Origin: Devosia sp.
Lineage (GTDB): Bacteria > Pseudomonadota > Alphaproteobacteria > Rhizobiales > Devosiaceae
Length of the DNA: 64,000 nucleotides
Reading direction: 5' to 3'
Assembly (NCBI RefSeq): GCF_017744655.1
Contig: NZ_JAGIAW010000001.1
Location: 992,001 to 1,056,000, forward strand
Position 1 is the first letter of the stretch. Each line of letters begins with the position of its first letter. Below are positions 20,772 through 31,203 of the stretch, one piece after another. Position numbers and translations under genes: made by a program. Below the pieces are notes generated by a model, which saw nothing but the letters and a program-made list of their open reading frames with translations, ran no database searches and was not told where the DNA came from.

Positions 20772-22874
20772 CTACTCCGCAGCCTGCCGGAGACCGGCAG
20801 CGAGCGCAGCGCATTCACCCATGACGGTGGAAGCACGTGCAATCGGGTTGCTGAGATAGAAATCAGCGACGGCCGAACCGAACGGCGCCGACTTGGTCTT
20901 GATCGCGGCCTTGGCGAGTTTTGCAACATCGGCAACCTTGCCGGCTGCAATCTCGTCGACCTGGGCCAGATGCGGGAATTCGGCATAGAGGGCCGAACGC
21001 AGCTGAGCCAGCGAGTTGTACGGGAGCGGCTTGCCGATGGCGCCGGAGAGGGCACGGAAAATGGCCCAATCTTCCTTGGCGTCGCCCGGCGGGAACACGG
21101 AGCGGGCGGTCTGCTGGACGCGGCCCTCAGTGTTCACATAGGTGCCCGACTTCTCGGTGTAGGTCGCACCAGGCAGGATGACGTCGGCGCGGTGTGCGCC
21201 ATTGTCGCCGTGCGAACCGACATAGACGACGAAGGCCTTGCCCATGGCGGACATGTCGTATTCGTCGGCGCCGAGGAGGAACAGAACGTCGAGTTCGCCC
21301 TTGCCGGCCAGAGCGATCTGGTCAGCGGAGCAGACGCCACCGTCATGCGGCACGAAGCCGATGTCGATGCCACCAACGCGGCTGGCCGCATTGTGGAGGA
21401 GCGCGAAGCCGTTCCAGCCTTCGGCGACATTGGCACCGGTGGCGAGCTTGGAGGCAATCGCGATAACATCGCGGCCGACCTGCTTGCCGAGATTGGCATG
21501 CGAGACGGCGGCTTCGCCGACGATGATGATCGGGCGCTGGGCCTTGGCGAGGACTTCGCCGAAGGAGCCCTTGCCGGCAGCAACGTCAACGAGGGTTTCA
21601 AAGCCTTCGCCGAGATAGTCATAGGCGTAGGTGAGGTCGGCACGCTCGCCGATCACGCCCACGGGAATGTTCTTGGCGCGCCAGGTCTTGCGGATGCGCG
21701 CATTGATGAGCGACGCTTCCTTGCGCGGGTTGGCGCCGATGATGAGGATCGCGTCAGCTTCTTCAATACCGGCAATGGTCGGATTGAAGATATAGGCCGA
21801 GCGCGGCATCGAGGGATCGATACCCGACATGGCAGGACGGACGTCTGTCATGCCCGAGCCGATCGAAGCGAGGAGGCCCTTGAGGGCGTACATTTCTTCG
21901 ACGGCGGCGAGATCGCCAGCGATGGCGCCGACCTTGTTGCCGGCCTTCTTCACGCGAGCAGCAACAGCCGAAAGGGCTTCTTCCCAGGTGGTGGCCTGGA
22001 GCTTGCCGTTCTTGCGAACATAGGGGCGATCGAGGCGCTGGTTCTTGAGGCCATCCCAGATGAAGCGGGTCTTGTCGGAGATCCACTCTTCATTGATGGC
22101 TTCATTGACGCGCGGCATGATGCGCATGACTTCGCGGCCACGGCTGTCGACGCGGATGGCCGAACCGACGGCATCCATCACGTCGATGGATTCGGTCTTG
22201 GTCAGCTCCCAGGGACGGGCGTTGAAGGCGTAGGGCTTGGAAGTCAGAGCGCCAACCGGGCAAAGGTCGATGACATTGCCCTGGAGTTCGCTCGACAGCG
22301 CCTTTTCGAGATAGGTGGTGATCTCGGCGTCTTCGCCGCGACCAAGCAGACCCATTTCGGCAATGCCGGCAACTTCGGTGGTGAAGCGGACGCAACGCGT
22401 GCAGTGAATGCAGCGGTTCATCGAGGTCTTGACCAGCGGCCCGATGTACTTGTCTTCGACAGCGCGCTTGTTTTCGTTGAAGCGCGACTTATCTACACCG
22501 TAGGCCATGGCCTGGTCCTGAAGGTCGCACTCGCCGCCCTGATCGCAGATCGGGCAGTCCAGCGGGTGATTGACCAGCAGGAATTCCATCACGCCTTCGC
22601 GGGCCTTTTTGACCATGGGCGTGTTGGTGAACATTTCAGGCGGTTCGCCATTGGGGCCAGGACGCAGGTCCTTGACGGCCATGGCGCAGGAAGCCTGCGG
22701 CTTCGGCGGGCCACCCTTTACCTCGACGAGGCACATGCGGCAGTTGCCCGCGACCGAAAGACGGTCGTGGTAGCAGAAGCGCGGAATTTCCGCGCCGGCT
22801 GCTTCGGCTGCCTGCATGAGAGTGTAGTAGTCAGGGACTTCGACGAGCGTGCCGTCGACTTTGATAGAAGCCAT
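20772..22874 (-). CDS. nuoG: NADH-quinone oxidoreductase subunit G
   Basis: The 700-residue peripheral-arm subunit with an N-terminal 2Fe-2S ferredoxin domain (CYHDRLSVAGNCRMC, N1b) and HPLDCPICDQGGECDLQD (N5-type His/Cys motif). The N4 4Fe-4S motif contains CIHCTRCVRF, and a molybdopterin-oxidoreductase-like domain without visible catalytic function follows. The start at 22874 (MASIKVDGTLVEVPD) is chosen over an upstream ATG at 22961 that lies inside nuoF. Four bases after nuoF. Confidence 0.98.
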   Translation of the reverse strand: MASIKVDGTLVEVPDYYTLMQAAEAAGAEIPRFCYHDRLSVAGNCRMCLVEVKGGPPKPQASCAMAVKDLRPGPNGEPPEMFTNTPMVKKAREGVMEFLLVNHPLDCPICDQGGECDLQDQAMAYGVDKSRFNENKRAVEDKYIGPLVKTSMNRCIHCTRCVRFTTEVAGIAEMGLLGRGEDAEITTYLEKALSSELQGNVIDLCPVGALTSKPYAFNARPWELTKTESIDVMDAVGSAIRVDSRGREVMRIMPRVNEAINEEWISDKTRFIWDGLKNQRLDRPYVRKNGKLQATTWEEALSAVAARVKKAGNKVGAIAGDLAAVEEMYALKGLLASIGSGMTDVRPAMSGIDPSMPRSAYIFNPTIAGIEEADAILIIGANPRKEASLINARIRKTWRAKNIPVGVIGERADLTYAYDYLGEGFETLVDVAAGKGSFGEVLAKAQRPIIIVGEAAVSHANLGKQVGRDVIAIASKLATGANVAEGWNGFALLHNAASRVGGIDIGFVPHDGGVCSADQIALAGKGELDVLFLLGADEYDMSAMGKAFVVYVGSHGDNGAHRADVILPGATYTEKSGTYVNTEGRVQQTARSVFPPGDAKEDWAIFRALSGAIGKPLPYNSLAQLRSALYAEFPHLAQVDEIAAGKVADVAKLAKAAIKTKSAPFGSAVADFYLSNPIARASTVMGECAALAAGLRQAAE

Positions 22875-22878
22875 AGCC

Positions 22879-24186
22879 CTACTCCGCAGCGATCGACGGA
22901 ACCGCGCCGTCGCTGGTGGAAGAATAAGTGTACTGGTCGATCCGCGCCTCGATGACGTCACGGAAGTTGCGGATCAGGCCCTGGATCGGCCAGGCGGCCG
23001 CGTCGCCCAGGGCGCAGATGGTGTGACCTTCGATCTGCTTGGTCACCGAGAACAGCATGTCGATTTCGCGCTTCTGGGCGCGGCCTTCGACCATGCGCTC
23101 CATGACGCGCATCATCCAGCCGGTGCCTTCGCGGCACGGCGTGCACTGGCCGCAGCTCTCGTGCTTGAAGAAAGCAGCGATGCGCCAGATGGCCCGGATG
23201 ATGTCGGTCGACTTGTCCATGATGATCATGCCGCCGGTGCCGAAGGAGGACTTCTTCTCGCGCATGCCGTCGAAGTCCATGATGGCGTCCATCATGTCTT
23301 CGCCGCGCACGACGGGGCACGAGGCGCCACCCGGAATGACGGCAAGGAGATTGTCCCAGCCGCCACGGATGCCGCCGCAGTGCTTTTCGATGATGTCCTT
23401 GAAGCTTTCGCCCAAGGCTTCCTCGAAGGTCGCCGGCTTGTTCACATGGCCCGAGACCATGAACAGCTTGGTGCCGACATTGTTCGGACGGCCGATGGAG
23501 GAGAACCAGGCGCCGGAGCGACGCAGGATTTCCGGGACGACGGCGATCGACTCGACGTTGTTGACGGTGGTCGGGTTGCCATAGACGCCCATGCCGGCCG
23601 GGAACGGCGGCTTGAGACGCGGCTGGCCCTTCTTGCCTTCAAGCGATTCCATCAGCGCGGTTTCTTCGCCGCAGATGTAAGCGCCAGCGCCGTGATGTAC
23701 GATGATGTCCAGATCCCAGCCGTGGATATTGTCCTTGCCGATCAGCTTGGCGTCGTAGGCTTCCTGAACGGCTTCCTCGAGGCGCTGACGTTCGCGGATG
23801 AACTCACCGCGGACATAGATGAAGGCCAGGTGCGCATCCATGGCGCGCGAGGCGATCAGGCAGCCTTCGATCAGATGGTGCGGATCGTGACGCAGGATTT
23901 CGCGGTCCTTGCACGTGCCGGGCTCGGATTCGTCAGCGTTCACAAGCAGGTAATGCGGACGGCCATCGCTGACCTTGGGCATGAAGCTCCACTTGAGACC
24001 AGTGGGGAAGCCTGCGCCGCCGCGGCCACGCAGACCCGAACCCTTGACCTCGTTGGTAATCCAATCGCGGCCCTGATCGAGAAATTCCTTCGTACCAACC
24101 CAGGAGCCACGCGCACGCGCGCCTTCGAGGCGCCAGTCGTGCTGGCCGTAGAGGTTGGTAAAAATGCGGTCTTTATCAGCGAGCAT
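22879..24186 (-). CDS. nuoF: NADH-quinone oxidoreductase subunit F
   Basis: The NADH-oxidising flavoprotein of complex I (435 residues). The FMN/NADH-binding [16 protein letters not shown] is near residue 50-65, and the cluster N3 motif [16 protein letters not shown] is near residue 345. It binds FMN and passes electrons to the Fe-S chain. The start overlaps the nuoE TAA stop by one base (TAATG). Confidence 0.99.
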   Translation of the reverse strand: MLADKDRIFTNLYGQHDWRLEGARARGSWVGTKEFLDQGRDWITNEVKGSGLRGRGGAGFPTGLKWSFMPKVSDGRPHYLLVNADESEPGTCKDREILRHDPHHLIEGCLIASRAMDAHLAFIYVRGEFIRERQRLEEAVQEAYDAKLIGKDNIHGWDLDIIVHHGAGAYICGEETALMESLEGKKGQPRLKPPFPAGMGVYGNPTTVNNVESIAVVPEILRRSGAWFSSIGRPNNVGTKLFMVSGHVNKPATFEEALGESFKDIIEKHCGGIRGGWDNLLAVIPGGASCPVVRGEDMMDAIMDFDGMREKKSSFGTGGMIIMDKSTDIIRAIWRIAAFFKHESCGQCTPCREGTGWMMRVMERMVEGRAQKREIDMLFSVTKQIEGHTICALGDAAAWPIQGLIRNFRDVIEARIDQYTYSSTSDGAVPSIAAE

Positions 24187-25541
24187 TAGCGCGGGTCCTT
24201 CCCGAACACCTTGCGATATTCCTCAACCCCGCCGCGGGCGAGGACTTCGGCCTGTTGCAGCCAGTTGTCACGCGCAACGCGACCCTTGAAGTTGAGGCTC
24301 GATTCCAGCGCCGTGATCTGTTCCGGCGTCATCGCAGCGACCTGGCTCCACTTGGTGATGCCAACTGCGTTGAGCTTGCCTTCGAGAACCGGACCGACGC
24401 CCGAGATCAGTTTCAGATCGTCGGCAGGGCCTTCCTGCTTCTGGAACAGCGGGGTGGGTCCGCCAGTCTCGGCAGTCGGGCTTAGGCCTTCGGCCGGCGC
24501 GGCAACGATCTTCTTGGTCGACTTCTTCACCGAAGTCGCGGCGGCTTCGCCAGCTGGGGCTTCAGCAGTCTTCTTGCCGGGAGCCTTGCCGCCATCAATC
24601 TTGGCAGCATCGGATTCAGCGCCCGTTGCGTTCGGGCGCATTTCCTTGTTCGGCTCTCCATTGGCCTTGGCAGAGGCGTTAGCAGCCTTGCGCTCGCCTT
24701 CGGCCTTGGCCTCGGAAACCTTGGCTTCCTTGGGTGTACCCTTGAGGGCGGGAGCGGATTCTTCCGAGACGTCCTTGGGCTTGGCGGCCGTGGTCGGTTC
24801 GGGAGCCTTCGCAGCCGGAGCCGGTGCAGCGGCGGCAGGAGCCGGAGCGGCGGGCGCAGGCGCACCGGCAGCCGCCGGTGCTGAACCCTCCGGCGGCGGG
24901 GGCGGCACGAACTTTTCGCGCTTGGCCGTCGGCGTTTCGAGCAGGGTCGTCTGACCACCTTCGGCGGCGGCGTTCAGGCGCTCTATCTGAGTGCCCGGCT
25001 TGATGGTGTCGCCTTTGCCGGCCTGGAACGCGTCGATGATTTCTTCGAGGCGACCGGCGGTGAGGTCTTCATAGGTGTCGTGGTAGATGGTGACCATCGG
25101 TGCGTTGACGCAGGCGCCAGCGCATTCCACTTCTTCCCACGAGAGCGTGCCATCTTCGTTGAGATGGTGCGGATCGTGATGGATCTTGCTCTTGCAGACC
25201 TCGATCAACTCCCCTGCCCCGCGCAGCATGCACGGGGTGGTGCCGCAGACCTGAACGTGGGCACGCGTGCCGACGGGCTGAAGCTGAAACTGGGTGTAGA
25301 AGGTCGCGACTTCGAGCACGCGGATATAGGCCATGCCGAGCATCTCGGCGACCTTTTCAATGGTCGCGCGGGAAACCCAGCCGTCCTGATCCTGCGCACG
25401 CATGAGCAGCGGAATGACAGCAGACTGCTGACGGCCAGCCGGATAAAGCGCTATGCGCTTTTCGGCCCATGCAGCATTAGCATCATTGAAGGCGAAACTT
25501 GCCGGCTGAACCGACTCGTCTGCAAGGCGTCGCACGGACAT
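24186..25541 (-). CDS. nuoE: NADH-quinone oxidoreductase subunit E with long C-terminal extension
   Basis: The first 160-170 residues are the thioredoxin-like 2Fe-2S (N1a) subunit, with ligands in [15 protein letters not shown] and [13 protein letters not shown]. At 451 residues it is more than twice the usual 160-170. The extension is a Pro/Ala/Lys-rich linker (about residues 200-365), then a compact domain starting [20 protein letters not shown] that looks like a helix-hairpin-helix/DUF4332-type fold. Similar extensions occur in rhizobial NuoE. The extension's role is unknown. The start overlaps the nuoD stop by one base. Confidence 0.97.
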   Translation of the reverse strand: MSVRRLADESVQPASFAFNDANAAWAEKRIALYPAGRQQSAVIPLLMRAQDQDGWVSRATIEKVAEMLGMAYIRVLEVATFYTQFQLQPVGTRAHVQVCGTTPCMLRGAGELIEVCKSKIHHDPHHLNEDGTLSWEEVECAGACVNAPMVTIYHDTYEDLTAGRLEEIIDAFQAGKGDTIKPGTQIERLNAAAEGGQTTLLETPTAKREKFVPPPPPEGSAPAAAGAPAPAAPAPAAAAPAPAAKAPEPTTAAKPKDVSEESAPALKGTPKEAKVSEAKAEGERKAANASAKANGEPNKEMRPNATGAESDAAKIDGGKAPGKKTAEAPAGEAAATSVKKSTKKIVAAPAEGLSPTAETGGPTPLFQKQEGPADDLKLISGVGPVLEGKLNAVGITKWSQVAAMTPEQITALESSLNFKGRVARDNWLQQAEVLARGGVEEYRKVFGKDPR

Positions 25542-26731
25542 CAGCGATCAACCTCTCCGAACACAATATCAATCGAACCCAGGATCGCGGTTACGTCTGC
25601 CAGCATGTGGCCGCGGCAGAGCCAGTCCATGGCGCTCAGATGGGCAAAGCCCGGAGCACGGATATGGCAGCGATAGGGCTTGTTGGTGCCATCGGACACC
25701 AGATAGACGCCGAATTCACCCTTGGGCGCTTCGACGGCGGCGTAAATTTCGCCGGCGGGCACCTTGTAGCCTTCGGTGTAGAGTTTGAAGTGATGGATCA
25801 GGGCTTCCATCGACTGCTTCATCTCACCGCGCTTGGGCGGAACAACCTTGCCGTCGACCGAGGACACAGGGCCCTTGCCTTCCGGCGCGTTCAGCTTTTC
25901 GACGCACTGCTTCATGATCGAATTGGCCTGCCGCATTTCTTCCATACGGACGAGGTAACGATCGTAGCAATCGCCATTGGCGCCGGTCGGGATATCGAAA
26001 TCCATCTCGGCATAGGCGTCATAGGGCTGGGCCTTGCGCAGATCCCAGGCGGCGCCCGAAGCGCGAACCATGACGCCGGAGAAGCCCCTGCCCCATGCTT
26101 CTTCGAGCGGGACAATGCCGATATCGACGCCGCGCTGCTTGAAGATGCGGTTTTCCGTAAGAAGTGTGTCGATGTCGGCGAGCGCTGCGGGGAATTCCTC
26201 GCAGAAGGTGCCGATATCGTCGACGAGCGCCTGCGGCAGGTCCTGATGGACGCCACCGGGACGGAAATAGGCTGCGTGCATGCGGGCGCCGGAAGCGCGC
26301 TCATAGAATACCATGAGCTTTTCGCGCTGCTCGAAACCCCAAAGCGGCGGGGTCAGCGCGCCGATGTCCATGGCCTGAGTTGTCACGTTCATCAGGTGAG
26401 CGAGCAAGCGACCGATTTCGGCGTAGAGCACGCGGATCAGCTGGCCACGACGGGGCACTTCGATGCCGAGCATCCGCTCGACGGCCAGGGCAAAGGCATG
26501 CTCCTGGTTCATCGGGGCCACGTAGTCGAGGCGGTCGAAATAGGGAACCGCCTGCAGGTAGGTCTTGTATTCGATCAGCTTTTCGGTGCCGCGGTGCAGC
26601 AAGCCAACGTGCGGATCGACACGTTCAACGAGCTCGCCATCGAGCTCGAGGATCATGCGCAGCACGCCGTGGGCCGAGGGGTGAACCGGGCCGAAGTTGA
26701 TCGTGAAATTGCGGACGTCGACTTCAGACAT
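25541..26731 (-). CDS. nuoD: NADH-quinone oxidoreductase subunit D
   Basis: The 396-residue 49-kDa-type subunit that forms the quinone site with NuoB. Signatures: [36 protein letters not shown] and [14 protein letters not shown], ending DIVFGEVDR. The conserved quinone-site His and Tyr lie in these segments. One-base overlap with the nuoC stop. Confidence 0.99.
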   Translation of the reverse strand: MSEVDVRNFTINFGPVHPSAHGVLRMILELDGELVERVDPHVGLLHRGTEKLIEYKTYLQAVPYFDRLDYVAPMNQEHAFALAVERMLGIEVPRRGQLIRVLYAEIGRLLAHLMNVTTQAMDIGALTPPLWGFEQREKLMVFYERASGARMHAAYFRPGGVHQDLPQALVDDIGTFCEEFPAALADIDTLLTENRIFKQRGVDIGIVPLEEAWGRGFSGVMVRASGAAWDLRKAQPYDAYAEMDFDIPTGANGDCYDRYLVRMEEMRQANSIMKQCVEKLNAPEGKGPVSSVDGKVVPPKRGEMKQSMEALIHHFKLYTEGYKVPAGEIYAAVEAPKGEFGVYLVSDGTNKPYRCHIRAPGFAHLSAMDWLCRGHMLADVTAILGSIDIVFGEVDR

Positions 26732-27369
26732 CAGTTCTTCGCCTTCTCGTCACCGGGCAGCACGTAATCCGTACCTTCCCAGGGTGACAAATAATCGAAC
26801 GAGCGGAATTCCTGGGCCAGGGCGACCGGCTCATAGACCACGCGGCGGCGCTCTTCGTCGTAGCGCACTTCCACAAAGCCGGTGAGCGGGAAGTCCTTGC
26901 GCAGCGGATGGCCGTCAAAACCATAATCCGTGAGGATGCGGCGCAGGTCGGGGTGGCCCGAGAACAGCACGCCGTAGAGATCATAGGTTTCGCGCTCAAA
27001 CCAGTCGGCACCGGCGAAGACGCCGGTGATCGATGGAACGGGCGTTGCCTCATCGGCCTGCACCTTGACGCGGATGCGCTGGTTCAGATGCGGGCTGAGA
27101 AAGTGGTAGACCACGTCGAAGCGGAATTCGCGGGCTGGGTAATCGGCACCGCAGACATCAACGAAGGAGATGAAACGGCATTTCGTGTCGTCACGGAGGA
27201 AAGTGACGACGTCGACGATGGAATCGCGATTGGCGGTGATGGTGAGATCGCCGAAGGCGGTCTCGAAGCCGGTAACGGCCTCGCCGAGAGAAGCCACGAT
27301 GTGTTCGCCAAGAGCGACCAGAGGGTGAACTTCGATGACGGGCTCGACGGTTTCAACAGTATCGGTCAT
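26731..27369 (-). CDS. nuoC: NADH-quinone oxidoreductase subunit C
   Basis: The 30-kDa-type peripheral subunit (212 residues). The signature [20 protein letters not shown] appears at about residues 128-147, followed by [20 protein letters not shown]. It is a separate gene here, not fused to nuoD as in enterobacteria. Nine bases after nuoB. Confidence 0.98.
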   Translation of the reverse strand: MTDTVETVEPVIEVHPLVALGEHIVASLGEAVTGFETAFGDLTITANRDSIVDVVTFLRDDTKCRFISFVDVCGADYPAREFRFDVVYHFLSPHLNQRIRVKVQADEATPVPSITGVFAGADWFERETYDLYGVLFSGHPDLRRILTDYGFDGHPLRKDFPLTGFVEVRYDEERRRVVYEPVALAQEFRSFDYLSPWEGTDYVLPGDEKAKN

Positions 27370-27378
27370 GGCCCGGCC

Positions 27379-27960
27379 CTATCGCTCGATCGTGCCGTCG
27401 CGGCGAATCTTCTTCTGCAGCAGGAGAATGCCGTAAAGAAGCGCCTCGGCGGTCGGAGGGCAGCCAGGGACATAGACATCCACGGGCAGGATGCGATCGC
27501 AGCCGCGCACCACCGAATAGGAATAGTGATAGTAGCCGCCGCCATTAGCGCAGGAGCCCATGGAGATAACGTAGCGCGGCTCGGGCATCTGGTCGTAGAC
27601 CTTGCGCAGAGCGGGCGCCATCTTGTTGGTTAGCGTGCCGGCGACGATGAGAACGTCGGACTGGCGCGGCGAAGCGCGCGGTGCGGTGCCGAAACGTTCG
27701 ATGTCGTAGCGCGGCATCGACATTTGCATCATTTCAACGGCGCAGCAGGCGAGACCAGTCTGCATCCACATCAGCGAGCCGGTACGGGCCCAGGTGATGA
27801 GCTGCGACACGGTGGTGACGAGGAAGCCCTTGTCGGCCAGCTCGTTGTTCACGCCGACGAAAAACGGATCTTCGGCGCCGAAGGGCTTGCCGGTTGCCGG
27901 ATCGAGAGCACCGGTGGGCGGATTGCTCACCAGCGTCGCGTTGGAGGGGCTCAATCCCAT
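27379..27960 (-). CDS. nuoB: NADH-quinone oxidoreductase subunit B
   Basis: Carries cluster N2, the last Fe-S centre before quinone (193 residues). Ligands are in [23 protein letters not shown] and [14 protein letters not shown]. Two starts are possible; the ATG at 27960 has AGGAG 7 bases upstream and is preferred over 27981. It overlaps the nuoA end by 10 bases. Confidence 0.98.
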   Translation of the reverse strand: MGLSPSNATLVSNPPTGALDPATGKPFGAEDPFFVGVNNELADKGFLVTTVSQLITWARTGSLMWMQTGLACCAVEMMQMSMPRYDIERFGTAPRASPRQSDVLIVAGTLTNKMAPALRKVYDQMPEPRYVISMGSCANGGGYYHYSYSVVRGCDRILPVDVYVPGCPPTAEALLYGILLLQKKIRRDGTIER

Positions 27961-28316
27961 TCCAGAGCTCCTTTGCGCCATTCATAAATAAAGCCGACGG
28001 TCAGCACACCGAGGAAGACCATGACGGACCAGAAGCCGAACCAACCGATGTCGTGGAAAGCCACGGCCCAGGGAAACAGGAACGCCACTTCAAGGTCGAA
28101 GATGATGAAGAGAATCGACACCAGATAGAATCGGACGTCGACCTTCATGCGCGCGTCGTCGAAGGCATCGAAGCCAGCTTCGAATGCGGACAGCTTTTCA
28201 GGATCGGGCTTGCGGAAAGCGACAAGGAATGGCGCGACCAAAAGCGCGCCACCGATGACGGCAGCAAGTCCGATAAAGAGAAGGATTGGCAGGTAATTGC
28301 TGAGCAAGTCAGTCAT
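27951..28316 (-). CDS. nuoA: NADH-quinone oxidoreductase subunit A
   Basis: The first gene of the complex I operon (121 residues, three helices). Conserved [20 protein letters not shown] and [20 protein letters not shown] are seen; the DLEVAFL acidic motif contributes to quinone coupling. The operon promoter should lie in the AT-rich stretch upstream. Confidence 0.98.
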   Translation of the reverse strand: MTDLLSNYLPILLFIGLAAVIGGALLVAPFLVAFRKPDPEKLSAFEAGFDAFDDARMKVDVRFYLVSILFIIFDLEVAFLFPWAVAFHDIGWFGFWSVMVFLGVLTVGFIYEWRKGALEWD

Positions 28317-28606
28317 GCGGCAGCCTAAGGTTCGAGCCGGTCGGAGGGGTCCCGGCGATCCGCGAGGCGAGCAAGCAATTGGGGCGAGCCGACCACCGCG
28401 TCAGTTGATGGCTAGGGCTTAGACCTTCCCCTAAATGGTTTCAAGGGAAAGAAAATATGACCTGAAAAATCATATATCTAAGCCGCATGGCTGAGAAAGC
28501 TTATGACTTTGAAGACGTGAGTTTGACGTAAATATTGGCGTGTGCAACGCGAATTTTGAAATGTGGCAAAGCGCAATTGGCGCTCAACAAGTCCCGAATA
28601 AACGAA
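28317..28606. other. nuo upstream region
   Basis: This 290-base gene-free region holds the likely nuo promoter. An AT-rich block (about 28430-28500) is unlike the GC-rich surroundings. A weak minus-strand match TTGAAA-N17-TAAGCC lies there, but I cannot assign the start site. Confidence 0.4.
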
Positions 28607-28634
28607 AACGGCGAGTCGATACCGACTCGCCGTT
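28607..28634 (-). terminator. Terminator of the first outer-membrane gene
   Basis: A 12-bp perfect stem (AACGGCGAGTCG / CGACTCGCCGTT), a 4-base loop and TTTTCGTTTA on the minus strand, about 40 bases after the stop at 28677. Confidence 0.8.
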
Positions 28635-28676
28635 CGCAAGACTAGAGGATGGCGAGACTAGCCCGCCAGCCGATTC

Positions 28677-29252
28677 TTAGAAGTGGTAGAAGACGCCGAC
28701 AGTTGCCTTGGCAGCTTCGAAGAACTGGTCGCCGGCAGCGTTGGAGAAGTCACCCTGGCCGACGACTTCACCGCGGACGGTGATCGCATCGGTAACAGCG
28801 AATTCAACACCAGCACCAAGCTGGTACACGCCTTCCGAACCGCCACCGACGGTCGAAACGCCAACGCCACCGATGGCATAAACGAGAGCAGCGTCAGTCA
28901 CGACAGCACCAGCGCGCAGGTTGGCGAAGAATTCGCCGCCCGAGTTGACGCTATTCCAGGTGTAGTCGCCGGTGACTTCAACGCCGAGCAGGAACGGATC
29001 GACGGGGATGAAGTTCACGCCGACGGCAGCACCGATGACGCCATAGGTGGAGCTCAGGGTGTGGTTAGTGTAGGCATTGGTGCCAGTCCACTGACCACCG
29101 GCGCGAGCACCGATGTAGAGGCCTTCCCAATCAAAACCAGCAGCTTGGTAGATCGGCTGCGGAGTGGTCGGGATGATCAGGTCCGCTGCCGAAGCGGCGG
29201 CGGTACCAAGAGCGGCGATCGACACGCCAATAAGCAGAGAACGAACAGACAT
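28677..29252 (-). CDS. Outer-membrane beta-barrel protein, Omp25/Omp31-like (paralogue A)
   Basis: A 191-residue exported protein with a signal peptide (MSVRSLLIGVSIAALG ending TAAASAA) then mature ADLIIPTTPQPIYQAAGFDW. Alternating polar/hydrophobic strands and a C-terminal aromatic (VGVFYHF) are the signals of an 8-strand barrel inserted by the BAM machinery. It closely matches the neighbour at 29505. The family is abundant in Hyphomicrobiales (Omp25/Omp31, RopB); the exact role is unknown. The start at 29252 is chosen because it opens the signal peptide; a longer frame to 29363 gives no signal peptide. Confidence 0.9.
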   Translation of the reverse strand: MSVRSLLIGVSIAALGTAAASAADLIIPTTPQPIYQAAGFDWEGLYIGARAGGQWTGTNAYTNHTLSSTYGVIGAAVGVNFIPVDPFLLGVEVTGDYTWNSVNSGGEFFANLRAGAVVTDAALVYAIGGVGVSTVGGGSEGVYQLGAGVEFAVTDAITVRGEVVGQGDFSNAAGDQFFEAAKATVGVFYHF

Positions 29253-29423
29253 TTTAAGCCCTCGAAGATTACGGTGATAACTTCCCATAACCTGACAGAG
29301 CCGTGAGCCCCCCGCAATGGGCTTGGCCATCACATCGCCCAAAACGTGTCCGCTTTTCGACAAGTGTAGCCAATCGACAACACAAGAATTCAGTTCTGTT
29401 AAAGCATTGGTAATAAACGCAAA

Positions 29424-29450
29424 CGGCGAACCGGAAACCGGTTCGCCGCC
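29424..29450 (-). terminator. Terminator of the second outer-membrane gene
   Basis: A stem GGCGAACCGG / CCGGTTCGCC with a 3-base loop, followed on the minus strand by GTTTGCGTTTATT. It lies about 55 bases past the stop at 29505. Confidence 0.65.
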
Positions 29451-29504
29451 TGGGTTTGCAAGACTTGTTCCGCAGCGACCCTAGCCGCAGCGAAAAATAA
29501 TGTC

Positions 29505-30080
29505 TTAGAAGTGGTAGAAGACACCAACGGTTGCCTTGGCCGACTCAAAGAACTGGTCGCCAGCAGCATTGGAGAAATCACCCTGGCCAACGAGTTCACC
29601 GCGGACGGTGATCGCATCGGTCACAGCAACTTCAACGCCGCCACCAAGCTGGTAGACGGATTCAGTGGTGTTGTTGTTGGTGTTCACGCCAACGCCACCC
29701 AGAGCATAGACGAGCACGGAGTCGGTGACGACAGCGCCAGCACGGAGGTTGGCGAAGAATTCACCCGACGAGGTGTTGTTTGCCCAGAGCCAGTCACCGG
29801 TGACTTCAGCACCGATCAGGAACGGGTCGACCGGGATGAAGTTCACGCCGACAGCAGCACCAACGACACCGTAGGTGGTGTTGACGGTGGAGTTTGCGTA
29901 GGCGTTCGAACCAGTCCACTGGCCGCCAGCGCGGACACCAGCGTAGAGGCCGGACCAATCGAAGCCAGCAGCTTCGTAGATCGGCTGCGGGGTGGTCGGG
30001 ATGATCAGGTCAGCAGCCTGAGCGCCACCAACCATGAGTGCAGCGGCAGCAACGCCGAGCGAGAGAGAACGTACAAACAT
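29505..30080 (-). CDS. Outer-membrane beta-barrel protein, Omp25/Omp31-like (paralogue B)
   Basis: A 191-residue paralogue of the gene at 28677: same length, same mature start (ADLIIPTTPQPIYEAAGFDW), same end (VGVFYHF), with long shared blocks between. The signal peptide is MFVRSLSLGVAAAALMVGG ending AQAA. The pair looks like a tandem duplication. It has its own terminator and about 250 bases of upstream space before its neighbour, so it is probably transcribed alone. The start at 30080 is chosen for the signal peptide. Confidence 0.9.
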   Translation of the reverse strand: MFVRSLSLGVAAAALMVGGAQAADLIIPTTPQPIYEAAGFDWSGLYAGVRAGGQWTGSNAYANSTVNTTYGVVGAAVGVNFIPVDPFLIGAEVTGDWLWANNTSSGEFFANLRAGAVVTDSVLVYALGGVGVNTNNNTTESVYQLGGGVEVAVTDAITVRGELVGQGDFSNAAGDQFFESAKATVGVFYHF

Positions 30081-30434
30081 ATCTTGCACTCCCATAGAGT
30101 TAACCGTAGTCGACCGGACTAATGACTCAAGGGAGAAAAAGAGGCAACCCCGCGCCAACACATATTGGGCGGTGGGGATAAGTTTTCATGACCAAATCGA
30201 GCGAGTGTTGCCTTTAGGCCGCGGAATTGGTCCAGTTTGATACAAATTGACGCATTCAGCCTTGGTTTGGCGTCCCAAATTGTGATCGGACGCCAGCCCA
30301 AATATGGCTGTTGAAGGGCACGCTGCCACATTGTTGCCCGAAATGCAAATGGCCCCGCAACAATTGCGGGGCCATTTTTAGAGATTCGATAGGATTCGGC
30401 GATTCCAACGTCGAATCGAGACGCGGTAAATGGC
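30081..30434. other. Intergenic region between the second and third barrel genes
   Basis: This 354-base stretch contains the promoter region of the gene at 29505 (not precisely located) and the terminator of the gene at 30435. No coding frame is convincing. Confidence 0.5.
30349..30375 (-). terminator. Terminator of the third outer-membrane gene
   Basis: A 12-bp perfect stem ATGGCCCCGCAA / TTGCGGGGCCAT with a CAA loop. On the minus strand it runs into TTTGCATTTC; on the plus strand into TTTTAG, so it could work both ways. Confidence 0.7.
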
Positions 30435-30983
30435 CTAGAAGTGGAAAGCGGCGCCGACCGTGAACTGGTCCTTGGAATTGCCGCCGTTGAGCGGGAAGCC
30501 GTGGAGATATTGGGCACGGACCGAGACATTGTCGGTGACGGCCAGTTCGACGCCGCCACCAAGCAAGGCGTCATCTTCTTCCGGCACACCGAGATCGATG
30601 CCGTAGCCGCCGGCCGCATAGACGACGACATTGTCGGAAACGACGAGACCAGCACGACCAAGAATCTGGCCATAGCTGGTATTGGTGTTGCCCCCGGTAA
30701 TCCCCTGCACGGCGACTTCGGCACCGAGGAGATAGAAGTCGAACTGAGCGTTCACACCGGCCATGACGCCGCCGCCATATTGCATGCCGCTAACCGACCC
30801 GTTCTGGATGCCGCCGTAGACACCGGCATAGAAGCCGTTCCAGTCAAAACCGGCAGCCTCCTCGTAAACGGGCAAGGCCGCCGGTGTGCTCGTGGGCACG
30901 GTAATCAGATCGGCAGCGAAGGCCGAACCCGACATCAGGACGGTGGCAAGTGTTGCCAGGGCGATCTTGTGAGATGAGCGCAT
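30435..30983 (-). CDS. Outer-membrane beta-barrel protein (paralogue C, diverged)
   Basis: A 182-residue exported protein: signal peptide MRSSHKIALATLATVLMSGS ending AFAA, then ADLITVPTSTPAALPVYEEA. It shares the YEEAAGFDWNGFYAGVYGG opening and C-terminal Phe (FTVGAAFHF) with the two neighbours but has diverged in the middle and is shorter. The start at 30983 is set by the signal peptide. Confidence 0.88.
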   Translation of the reverse strand: MRSSHKIALATLATVLMSGSAFAADLITVPTSTPAALPVYEEAAGFDWNGFYAGVYGGIQNGSVSGMQYGGGVMAGVNAQFDFYLLGAEVAVQGITGGNTNTSYGQILGRAGLVVSDNVVVYAAGGYGIDLGVPEEDDALLGGGVELAVTDNVSVRAQYLHGFPLNGGNSKDQFTVGAAFHF

Positions 30984-31203
30984 CGCGTTTCTCCTTAGCA
31001 CTACAACCAGCAGATAGGCGGAAAACGGAAGAATGATCCGCCCGTTCCCCTGCCAGTTTTCCTTGGCCGCCCGGCGATGCAGATGCGCAACACCTCTGTC
31101 TTGCGGCCGGGAGCGAAGTTCGTTGCGCAATCCGGCCACAAGCCGTCCATTGGGCGGCCAAAACAAGGCACCGCGCCGCCGTTGCATTGAGGGCACACCG
31201 CGA

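Noticed and set aside
19653-22955. A 1100-codon open frame on the plus strand opposite nuoH and nuoG
   Set aside because: It is the mirror of GC-rich coding sequence on the other strand. The product has no recognisable domain, and the minus-strand genes are certain.
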